From Arctopsyche grandis (lineage: Eukaryota; Arthropoda; Insecta; Trichoptera; Hydropsychidae), in NCBI RefSeq assembly GCF_051622035.1, contig NC_135355.1:3534001-3598000 (forward strand): DNA of 64,000 bases. The letters run 5' to 3'. Under the pieces are notes generated by a model. The model was given only the letters and a program-made list of their open reading frames with translations. It was not told the origin of the DNA and did no database searches. The position numbers and the translations under genes are program-made. Shown here piece by piece: positions 12,655 through 21,714 of this stretch. The stretch's first letter is position 1; each line of letters begins with the position of its first letter.

Positions 12655-12688
12655 ACTGACGATAGATGAGGTATCATTCATTATAAAT
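12655..12688 (-). promoter_or_regulatory. candidate core promoter of copy B (TATA + initiator)
   Basis: On the minus strand an arthropod-type initiator TCAGT (12659-12655) lies about 45 nt before the ATG. A TTTATAATG box (12687-12679) is about 28 nt upstream of it. Copy C has the same pair, but its spacing is 5 nt shorter. No transcript data support the start. Confidence 0.4.
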
Positions 12689-12689
12689 T

Positions 12690-13500
12690 AAAATATTCTT
12701 AAAAAAAATTTACAATGTAACTGCTTAATGAATATTTTAATATTATAATGTTATTTTAATTTGATTGCAAATATGTACTTGTTGGATACGTGTAAAATAT
12801 CATACATATGTAGATATATTGACTAAATAAACGCTATTATTTTAATACAATAAGCTGGTACGAGGTTCAATTTTTTTAGTAAATTTTATTTTTAAATATC
12901 ATTTTCTTCTCAACCTAACGTGTTAAATATGTATGTATATGCATATACGACTTTTCAAGAGAGCCCATTATTTTAATTTTATATCAAACATTAATTTTTA
13001 AAAATGAGAAACGTATGTAAAAAAAATTCATAACATAATATTATATGAACGTTTCATAATATAATATTATGTACACACACACATTCACTCACTTTCAGTA
13101 TTTAAAGCACTTTCAGCAATGGGTATCGTAAAGTGATGGCATTTACCGAAATGGTTTGTTAAAATGGAAGCTTTGACCAACATTTTCGTACTTTGAACAC
13201 CTTGCTACTAGAAATACAAAGATTTTCAGACAAAGAAATCTTTGGAATTGTCTGAGTTTAAAAAAATAACGTAAAAACTCATTTGACAAATTGTTATACA
13301 CATATATTTGTACATAAATGTCGTTTGCGGAATTATTTGCAATGGCGTCTATTCAATTTATTTGATAACTAAATTGTATATATAATTTTACATAGATGTC
13401 ATTAGTGAACATTTATAAGGACATCTAGGGAATTATTTCATAATAATTAATATTGTGTCATATAGATGACACTAACAATAATTTATTTACTGGTAATTTA
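12690..13500. repeat. 5' flank of copy B, shared with copy C flank
   Basis: 12700-12985 (ACAATGTAACTGCTTAATGA through CGACTTTTCAAGAGAGCCC) recurs at 32252-32555 and again at 35880-36165. 13310-13500 (GGAATTATTTGCAATGGCGT through ATAGATGACACTAAC) recurs at 37346-37560. This is upstream DNA carried along in the gene duplication and may hold shared control sequences. Confidence 0.7.
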
Positions 13501-13593
13501 TTGATTTGATTTTTGATTTTTAAATGCAATTTTATTATTACCAAATTCTGTTCTCAATCACTGCTGGTTTTAGGGGGGGCGGCTGGGGCAGGC

Positions 13594-13596
<3 letters not shown>

Positions 13597-13658
<62 letters not shown>

Positions 13659-13661
13659 CAG
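13597..13661. repeat. (TA)n microsatellite
   Basis: About 65 bases of nearly pure TA with one CA interruption, next to a CAGTGGCGGCTCGTGG hAT-like start at 13659. Open reading frames across it are translations of the repeat. Confidence 0.95.
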
Positions 13662-13757
13662 TGGCGGCTCGTGGATAAGATATCTGGGGGGGCTGCGGTT
13701 GATTAAAAATAAATAAAATGTTTATTTGGATTATATTTTACTATTAACATAATATAC

Positions 13758-14128
13758 TGTTACGTACGCCGTGGATTGAGCGAATTGTACTTAGACCAAC
13801 GGATATCTGTTATCGGATTAACTAAATGCATGCACTTACTTCCAAAGATTATATCTGGACTCTAAGTGCATTCAGGCTAAACAATGACCGATATTAGTTA
13901 TTCCTCAGAATCGGTACGGGGAGACCCAATATCGGGGAAATACATATCCGAATACGTGACTATACAACAGGTAAACAGATTAGGCGTCCTGAGAGATCTA
14001 CCCTTTAGTAATATCAGGGCATTCTAGACTTAGCCGTGACAGTGTGTGTAACTCCTTAATCATCAATAAATGCTGTGAAACAACTGTTGGCCTTTTTACT
14101 TGGATCCTCCACCCACCCCTACGCAACA
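13758..14128 (+). repeat. 5' LTR
   Basis: Begins TGTTACGTACGCCGTGG and ends CCTACGCAACA. It lacks 14 bases present in the 3' LTR within CCTTTATAAGGCGGTACG. Contains AATAAATGC near the 3' side, a likely polyadenylation signal. Confidence 0.9.
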
Positions 14129-14367
14129 CTGGTCGTCAGAAGTGGGATCCAAGATGGGCCGTGGAACAAAGTCACCAGCGAAGGAAGAGAAGCTACAGCG
14201 AAGCCATCCTCGGGAGCTGTAGGAGAGAGTTCGAGCCATGGAGACACGAAACAAAAAAATGCAGTTTTCACTGCAACACACAGAATCGGTCATCACATTT
14301 TCGGTTGTCGAATTGCAGTTATCACTGCAACTCGACTTTGACATTATCGGCGGTGGCCGCCAAGAAG

Positions 14368-14865
14368 TCATCGGGATGACGGAAGGAGGTTACGAAACGG
14401 GAGGTTTCGTACAAGTGCTGCCGGGAGAGGACAACTTGAGGCGTTGTCAAGGGCAACATCGGAGAGCAGCATCTGGCAATTGCAGAGTAATCCAAAGGGC
14501 GACCGGGACGAGTGCAGTTCACCGGTCCACTTACGCCGCAAGTACCAAGAATTAGCGGCTGTTGGGGACGACGATCCACGGGAAAGCATCGTCGTCAGAA
14601 GAGGAGCGGAGGAGCAAGAATTCATCGGGATGACGGAAGGAGGTTACGAAACGGGAGGTTTCGTACAAGTGCTGCCGGGAGAGGACAACTTGAGGCGTTG
14701 TCAAGGGCAACATCGGAGAGCAGCATCCGGCAATTGCAGAGTCATCCAAAGGGCGACCGGGACGAGGGCAGTTCACCGGTCCACTTACGCCGCAAGTACC
14801 AAGAATTAGCGGCTGTTGGGGACGACGATCCACGGGAAAGCATCGTCGTCAGAAGAGGAGCGGAG
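14368..14865. repeat. 254-bp tandem duplication inside the LTR element
   Basis: Two nearly identical units start TCATCGGGATGACGGAAGG at 14368 and 14622 and end GAAGAGGAGCGGAG. The open frames over them on both strands are frame-shifted translations of the same duplicated sequence, not genes. Confidence 0.9.
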
Positions 14866-15499
14866 ATCGACTACAACTGAGAGATGTCGATTACAAGCCA
14901 CTATTCCCTTCAACTGTTTGTTGACGGCAGATGTCAACAAACTGGAAAAAAATCTAATTGGAAACTAGTTGAGTCTAATTGGAAACTAGTTAACCACCTG
15001 TTATGTCACAGGTGTCGTCTCGCAAAGAGTCGGAAAGTAAACGGATTGAAATGGAATTCAATCGGAACCATGCAATGGGCAAAGAGGCACATTTATCAGA
15101 TTGGATAAATGTTGGTTGGTCAGTCGGCGGAGTCAATCAAGTCACTTTTGGGAGGATAGAGGCACCGCTTCAGAGGGAATGGGAACGGAAGCACGTTCTG
15201 GGTGGAACGTTGGTCTGCAGAAGGATGCTGGGCCACATGACAGGAAGACGGGGCCACCGCAACAAATTTGGACGTTGGGGAAACGAGCGACTTGGATCAA
15301 CCACGTGAGGGCATTTGAAACCGAAGAAACGCCAGATCGCGACTTCAACGAGAGAGAGCGGAACAATTGATATACGTCAACATCGAAAAAAATCTAGTTG
15401 GAAACTAGTGGAAACACGAGTACCTGAAAAAATACATTGACAGTTGCAGCAGTGTTTAGATCATCTCGCAGATGTAACGGGAAAATACATCAGAAAGAA

Positions 15500-16020
15500 A
15501 TGGATTTCAGTTGGGTCAATAGAACGGAAAAGAAGCACATTCAACAGAGTGGCAGACTGTTGGGTGCACATTTACCAAGGTCAATGGAACGGAAAAGAAA
15601 CACAACCAGCAGAGTGGCAGACTGAGGTGTGCACATTTTCCAGGGTCAAGGGAACGGAAAAGAAGCACCACCAACAGAGTGGCAGACTGAGGGGTGCATA
15701 TTTTCCAGGGTCAACCGTCACTTTTGTGAGGATGGTGGCGATTCTTGTGGGACATGGCTTTGGAGCACGTTCTGGGTTGAACGTTGGTCTGCAGCAGGAT
15801 GCTGGGCCACATGACATAGGAACACTGGGCCACCGTAGCAAATTTGGACGATGGTGACACGAGAGACATGGACCAAATCACTTTTGTGAGGATGGAAGCG
15901 ATTCTTGTGGGACATGGCTTTGGAGCACGTTCTGGGTTGAACGTTGGTCTGCAGCAGGATGCTGGGCCACATGACAGGAATACGGGGCTGCCATAGCAAA
16001 TTTGGACTTTGGTGATACGA
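15500..16020. repeat. further direct repeats inside the LTR element
   Basis: Units with CAGAGTGGCAGACTG recur three times between 15543 and 15690. A block GTGGGACATGGCTTTGGAGC...GGCCACATGACA occurs at 15748-15819 and 15908-15976. A related block lies at 15190-15245. Confidence 0.8.
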
Positions 16021-16129
16021 GCAACATGGACCAAACACGTGAGAAGTTTTGGACCGAAGAGCTAACAAATAATGATTTCCAAATGTAGAACATCGGATGA
16101 CTAATTTTAGGCGAGTAGAAATGTAACTG

Positions 16130-16660
16130 TAACTGTTTCCACTGTAGAGGTGACGTAAAGTGAAGTGTAACGAAAGTTTAATGTAATTGTTTCCATTGTA
16201 AAGGTGTCGTAAATTGAAGGGTAACGAAAGGTTAATGTAATTGTTTCCATTGTAAAGATGACGTAAATTGTAGTGTAACGAAATTTTAAATGTTTTTGTT
16301 TCCATTGTAAAGGTGACGTAAATTGAAATGTAACGAAAGTTCAATGTAATTGTTTCCATTGTAAAGGTGTCGTAAATTGAAGGGTAACGAAAGTTTAATG
16401 TAATTGTTAACATTGTAAAGGTGTCGTAAATTGTAGTGTAACGAAATTTTAAATGTTTTTGTTTCCATTGTAAAGGTGACGTAAATTGAAATGTAACGAA
16501 AGTTCAATGTAATTGTTTCCATTGTAAAGGTGTCGTAAATTGAAGGGTAACGAAAGTTTAATGTAATTGTTTACATTGTAAAGGTGTCGTAAATTGAAAT
16601 GTAACGAAAGTTTAATGCAATTGTTTCCATTGTAAAGATGACGTTAATCTAACTGTTACA
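16130..16660. repeat. tandem array, ~60-bp unit, in the LTR element
   Basis: About nine diverged units of the form GTAACGAAAGTTTAATGTAA / TTGTTTCCATTGTAAAGGTG follow each other. Long open frames on the minus strand here are translations of the array. Confidence 0.85.
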
Positions 16661-16856
16661 GAATTTAAATTGTAAAGGTAACGTTAATGTAACGGTAGTA
16701 GAAATTAAATGTCATTGTTTTCATTGTAACTGCAAAGATAACGGCTGTAATTGTAAATGTAACTGTGACTGATATCGGAGATAAATGTAACTACTGTAGA
16801 TTTATCAGTTATGATTTGTTGGTCAATCGGGACGATTTGACCTAAGAGGGAGGCAA

Positions 16857-17241
16857 TGTTACGTACGCCGTGGATTGAGCGAATTGTACTTAGACCAACG
16901 GATATCTGTTATCGGATTAACTAAATGCATGCACTTACTTCCAAAGATTATATCTGGACTCTAAGTGCATTTAGGCTAAACAATGATCGATATTAGTTAT
17001 TTCTCAGAATCGGTACGGGGAGACCCAATATCGGGGAAATACATATCCGAATACGTGACTATACAACAGGTAAACAGATGAGGTGTCCTGAGAGATCTAC
17101 CCTTTATAAGGCGGTACGTAGGCGATATCAGGGCATTCTAGACTTAGCCCTGACAGTGTGTGATACTCCTTAATCATCAATAAATGCTGTGAAACGACTG
17201 TTGGCCTTTTACTTGGATCCTCCACCCACTTCTACGCAACA
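16857..17241 (+). repeat. 3' LTR
   Basis: Begins TGTTACGTACGCCGTGG after the purine tract and ends TTCTACGCAACA, followed by the ATAC target duplication. It carries the full GGCGGTACGTAGGCGATATC segment missing from the 5' LTR. Confidence 0.9.
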
Positions 17242-17245
17242 ATAC

Positions 17246-18053
17246 TAACAAAAGTATTTCTTTCTTTTATATCCTTAATAATAACATCGCACATATTTTT
17301 GGCTCCTATAATATGTGCGATAATATATGCATCACATATTTTTGGCTTCTATTCGCTTTAAGAATCTCATATTTGTACATATAATGACATTAGTAAAACT
17401 TTTTTAGTTTTCTTTAATTGAAAATGCATCGATATTACTAGATTGCATTTGGTTATAAATAATTTCTAGATGCGGCATTAACTTGTGAAAAAGTTCTGAC
17501 TAAAATAAAAAAACTGTATTCAGTTAATTGGTAGAATCTGTTATTGTTTTATCAGTTTTTTCGGAAGAATATTTAAGTTCTTGAAAACATTGGCTCAGCT
17601 TCTCTTGATTTTGATACCATCTTAAATACTTAAAGTGACGTGTAGAAAGGTAGAAAGTGTAAGAGGTGTAAAAGGAAAGATAAAAGGTGCAGAAGAAATG
17701 AGGAAAAGTGAGGAGCGTGTCGAGCGCAACAAGAAATGTGTATAGTAACTGTTGGGAGTGCAGTACGGACCAAGCTTCTGGCTGCCCCCGCGCCCCTCCC
17801 TCGCCCAATTGGTATATTCCATCGAAAACCGTACTGCACAAAATCATAAACGATGCCTCACTTTTTGATATTAGTACCGCGATGTATGATCATTATTGGA
17901 TGTATCGGTGTGCGGGAGAGCTTAATACACGCTTAAATAATATTGATATTTTCATATAATATACATACATTTGTGTATATAATAATATTTAATTTTTCTC
18001 AATTTCCTTGGGGGTGCTGCAGTACATATTAATTTATTCATATCTTCTTCTAA
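17246..18053. other. spacer, no gene recognised
   Basis: Sequence between the LTR element and the Helitron. Minus-strand frames at 17524-17847 contain a short lysine/glutamate-rich stretch but also long repeats of TTC/CAC and match no family I know. It may be remains of a transposon whose CAGTGGCGG end is at 13659. Confidence 0.4.
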
Positions 18054-18223
18054 TCTATAATTTGAAAAGAGACTTTGTATGTATGTAAATATGTATCCTT
18101 GGTCGTCGTCGTCGTCCGTAGATCGGTGACGTCATCGAACACGTGATTCGATTTTTTTTTTTTTTCGATCCATGGGCGCCGATTTGTTTTTTTCGATTCA
18201 ATGGATTCACCCCCGCGGGGGCG

Positions 18224-18590
18224 CAAGGCGAGTAGTTCCATGGGGCCCCGCCAGGGGCGCCACAAGGGGCGCCACAAGGGGCGCAGCCCCGTGGGGCCCC
18301 GAAGGGGGCCCGGGGGGCCCAGCCTCATGGGGCGCAGCCCCATGGGGCTCAAAAGGGGGCGCCACAAGGGGCGCAGCCCCGTGGGGCCCGGGGGGCCCAG
18401 CCTCATGGGGCGCAGCCCCATGGGGCTCAAAAGGGGCGCAGCCCCGTGGGGCCCCGAATGGGGGCCCGGGGGGCCCAGCCTCATGGGGCGCAGCCCCATG
18501 GGGCTCAAAAGGGGGCGCCACAAGGGGCGCAGCCCCGTGGGGCCCCGAAGGGGGCCCGGGGGGCCCAGCCTCATGGGGCGCAAGCCCTAA
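18224..18590. repeat. GC-rich repeat block 1 (GGGGCGCAGCCCCATGGGG type)
   Basis: Repeated GGGGCGCAGCCCCGTGGGG and GGGGGGCCCAGCCTCATGG words with GCGCC spacers, arranged as units of about 70-120 bases. Pro/Gly/Arg-rich open frames on both strands are artefacts of this block. Confidence 0.9.
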
Positions 18591-18599
18591 TAGGCATTA

Positions 18600-19424
18600 A
18601 CTAAGGGGGGCGAAGCCCTAGACGGCAATTAATCATGGGGGCGCGGAGGGGCGAAGCCCTAAAAGGCAACTGATCATGGGGGCGAAGCCTTAGACGGCAT
18701 TTAATCATGGGGGCGCGGAGGGGCGAAGCCCTAAAAGGCATTAACTAAGGGGGGCGAAGCCCTAAACGGCAATTAATCTTGGGGGCGCGGGGGGCGAAGC
18801 CCTAAAAGGCAACTGATCATGGGGGCGAAGCCTTGGACGGCATTTAATCATGGGGGCGCGGAGGGGCGAAGCCCTAAAAGGCATTAACTAAGGGGGGCGA
18901 AGCCCTAAACGGCAATTAATCTTGGGGGCGTGGGGGGCGAAGCCCTTAAAGGCAACTGATCATGGGGGCGAAGCCCTAAACGGCAGTTAATCATGGGGGC
19001 GCGGAGGGGCGAAGCCCTAAAAGGCATTAGCTAAGGGGGGCGAAGCCCTAAACGGCAATTAATCTTGGGGGCGTGGGGGGCGAAGCCCTAAAAGGCATTA
19101 ACTAGGGGGGGCGAAGCCCTAGACGGCATTTAATCATGGGGGTGCGGAGGGGCGAAGCCCTAAAAGGCATTAACTAAGGGGGGCGAAGCCCTAAACGGCA
19201 ATTAATCTTGGGGGCACGGGGGGCGAAGCCCTAAAAGGCATTAACTAAGGGGGGCGAAGCCCTAGACGGCTTTGAATCATGGGGGCGCGGAGGGGCGAAG
19301 CCCTAAAAGGCAACTGATCATGGGGGCGAAGCCCTAAACAGCAATTGCTAATGGGGCGTGGAGGGGCGAAGCCCTAGAAGGCAAAGGCTCAGGGGGGTGC
19401 CGAGGGCGAAGCCCTAGAAGGCAA
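18600..19424. repeat. GC-rich minisatellite block 2, ~36-bp monomer
   Basis: About 23 copies of a monomer GGGGCGAAGCCCTAAAAGGC plus a short variable AT spacer (ATTAACTAA, AACTGATCAT, AATTAATCTT). Spacer variants alternate in a higher-order pattern. Confidence 0.9.
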
Positions 19425-19596
19425 AAAAAAAAATTTGATTTTTTTTTTTTGATTTTTTTAAATTTTTTTTTTGATTTTTTTTTGATTTTTTTTTAATTTT
19501 TTAATTTTTTTTTTTTTTTTTTAATTAAATTAGCTTAGTCATGTTTAAGCGGTTTATATTATAAACACTGAGCGAAGCCGGGTAATACAGCTAGTG

Positions 19597-19697
19597 TTTA
19601 ATAAAAATAAAAAATTGCATTCGAAATATTGCGAACCAAATTTGGTTTAAAAAAATAAGTTATATACAACATATTATGTTTGACAGATTGACTCCAG
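19597..19697 (+). pseudogene. relic of an nrf-6-like intron 5/exon 6 junction
   Basis: On the + strand, GCATTCGAAAT...CCAAATTTGGTTTAAAAA then TATGTTTGACAGATTGACTCC matches the reverse complement of copy B 7640-7555: the end of intron 5, its acceptor and the first ~11 bases of exon 6. Homology stops there. It is opposite in orientation to copies B and C, so it marks a lost inverted copy. Confidence 0.7.
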
Positions 19698-19852
19698 GAA
19701 GAAAATAAATTACAAATCCCCCGTATCAACGTATTCATTGGAATACGTTTAGTCGTGTGAGCGTTACGTCGTGCGCTTTGTGTCATTGAGCGTTGTCCAT
19801 GAGCGTTTTGTTGCAGAACCATGTTTACATATGTACATACATATTATATGCA

Positions 19853-21212
19853 CGCAGTGGACGCCCCAAAGAGGCTGTTACTGACGAAAACATCAAAAAA
19901 GTCCACAAAATAATTTTGGATAACCGTAAAGTGAAGTTGATTGAGATAGCTGAGACCCTAAAGATATCAAAGGAACGTGTTGGACATAACGTGAATGAAT
20001 ATTTGGGTATGCGAAAGCTCTGTTCAAAGTGGGTGCCGCGCGAGCTCACAATCGACCAAAAACAGCAACGAATTGATGATTCTGAGCAGTGTTTGGAGCA
20101 ATTCAATCGTAATAAACCCGAATTTTTGTGTCGATGTGTGACAATGGATGAAACATGGCTCCATTATTTCACACCAGAGTCTAATCGACAGTCAGCCGAG
20201 TGGACTGCACGTGATGAAGTGACTCCAAAGCGTGGAAAGACGCAAAAGTCGGCTGGCAAGGTTATGGCATCAGTATTTTGGGATGCGCATGGTATAATAT
20301 TCATCCACTATCTTAAAAAGGGAAAAAAACCATAAACAGGGACTATTACGTAGCGTTATTGGAGCGTTTGAATGACGAAATCGCGAAAAAGCGGCCCCAT
20401 TTGAAGAAGAAAGTGCTGTTTCATCAAGACAATGCACCGTGTTACAAATCAATGAAAACGCTGGCAAAATTGCATGAATTGAATTGAATTGCTTGAATTG
20501 CTTCTGCATCCATCGTATTCTCCAGATCTGGCCCCCAGCGACTTTTTCCTGTTCTCAGACCTCATGTGGATGCTCGCTGGACAGAAATTTTGCGCCGATG
20601 AAGAGGTAATCGCCGAAACTGAAGCCTATTTTGAGGTTAAAGACAAATCGTACTGTTACGTATACTAAAATAAGAGGGTAGTAAAGAGCCGCCGGTTAAG
20701 GACAATCGGATTAAGTCAAGGCGTTGAGGCCATGAGACCGTGATAATTGGTTTCAAGGATTATATCTAGACCCTAAGTGCATGTAGGCTATACAATGGCG
20801 ACCGAGTTGGCTGTTATTGGTCCTTTCTCAGAACTGACCCATGCCGTGGGACAGAATGTCGTGGGAATGCATATCCGAATACGTGACTATACAATAGGTA
20901 AACAGATTAGACGTCCTAAGAGATGTACCCCTTATAAGGCGGTACTTAGGCGATATCAGGTCATTCTGGACTGAGCACTGACAGTGCGTGTATCTCCTTA
21001 ATCATCAATAAATGCTGTGAAACGACTAAGGCCTTTTCTTGGATCCTCCACCCACCCCTACGCAACAGTACTATAAAAATGGTATCGAAAAATTGTATGA
21101 CCGCTATAATCGTTGTATCGCCCTCGAAGGCAACTATATTGAATAATAAAACCAAATTATAACAAAAAAAAGATTTTTTCTATGCTAGCCTACGAACTTT
21201 TCAGCCCAACTG
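19853..21212 (+). pseudogene. mariner transposase relic, split by a solo LTR
   Basis: From SGRPKEAV onward the frame matches a Tc1/mariner transposase lacking its N-terminal DNA-binding half. D,D34D-type residues are visible in CVTMDETWLHYF, HQDNAPCYKS and SPDLAPSDFF. The frame is broken near 20333 (extra A in a poly-A run) and near 20480 (small GAATTGCTT duplication). After KDKSY the frame is interrupted by a solo LTR (20654-21067) and resumes at 21068 as YYKNGIEKLYDRYNRCIAL, the normal C-terminus. A terminal repeat TACGAACTTTTCAGCCCAAC follows, ending at a TA. It is a dead copy. Confidence 0.88.
20654..21067 (+). mobile_element. solo LTR inside the mariner relic
   Basis: Begins TGTTACGTATAC and ends CTACGCAACA, same family as the LTRs at 13758-17241. 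Flanked by a perfect 4-bp duplication GTAC (20650-20653 and 21068-21071), which splits a TAC codon of the transposase. Removing it and one GTAC restores the mariner frame locally, so it was inserted after mariner and then lost its body by LTR recombination. Confidence 0.9.
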
Positions 21213-21714
21213 TAATTATTTGTCTGATGTTTATATTTTTAATTATTATTTATTCACATAGTTTGCAAAAAACTGGAATTGGAAGTGTTACAAACATTTT
21301 TTGTGCATTTACTACCTTTTTATATGTTAATGTTAGGATTTACAGTCAAAACCTAGTAAATTTATCGTCATGAATATGAATGTAGATGAATATAACGCGG
21401 ATTCTTTGCTTGAAATTTTTCAAAATTATCAAATATTTGTGACACTTCTATGAATTTTAAGTTCTAATTTAGTCGTGCTATTGAGTACATACATATGTAT
21501 GTATCTATTATACTTGTCTAATGTTCGGTAGATATGTTATTATTTTTTACATCCTCATCTTTTAAATAACAGTAAGTGAACTAAATACACACATATATAA
21601 CGTATCACAGCAATAGACATATAGATTTGGTATATTATATTTGTATGAACATTTTACATATTGCATTTGTGACATGTACTATGATATTAAAACATAAAAA
21701 GAATTATTAATGAA

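Larger units (their letters stand above)
13758..17241 (+). mobile_element. complete non-coding LTR retrotransposon (LARD/TRIM type)
   Basis: Two LTRs (371 and 385 bp, TG...CA ends, TGTTACG / CGCAACA) enclose 2728 bases. A 4-bp target duplication ATAC lies at 13754-13757 and 17242-17245. A polypurine tract (AAGAGGGAGGCAA) directly precedes the 3' LTR. The internal region shows no gag, protease, reverse transcriptase or integrase motif in any frame; it is mostly three zones of tandem repeats. Mobility would need proteins from another element. The LTRs differ by one 14-bp deletion and about a dozen substitutions, so insertion is not very recent. At least four other LTR copies of the family lie in the window. 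Confidence 0.9.
18054..19594 (+). mobile_element. Helitron-like element with GC-rich minisatellite
   Basis: Starts TCTATAATTTG at 18054 after host A and ends GGTAATACAGCTAG at 19594 before host T, with no target duplication. A palindrome GTTTATATTATAAAC sits about 30 bases before the 3' end. Almost all of the 1.5 kb body is GC-rich repeat, then a poly-T/A-rich stretch. No Rep/helicase frame exists. Its 3' terminal words (AGCGAAGCCGGGTAATA) are shared with 7894-8472. Confidence 0.7.

Noticed and set aside
14044..16522. Many overlapping open frames of 60-231 codons
   Set aside because: They fall in the tandem-repeat interior of the non-coding LTR element and recur in shifted frames of the same repeats.
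18050..18600. Long Pro/Gly/Arg-rich open frames on both strands (up to 177 codons)
   Set aside because: They are translations of the GC-rich repeat in several frames at once; no start context, splice sites or domain.
16130..19424. Regular repeats that might suggest a CRISPR array
   Set aside because: Repeats are directly adjacent and diverged, with no unique fixed-length spacers and no cas genes; the genome is eukaryotic.
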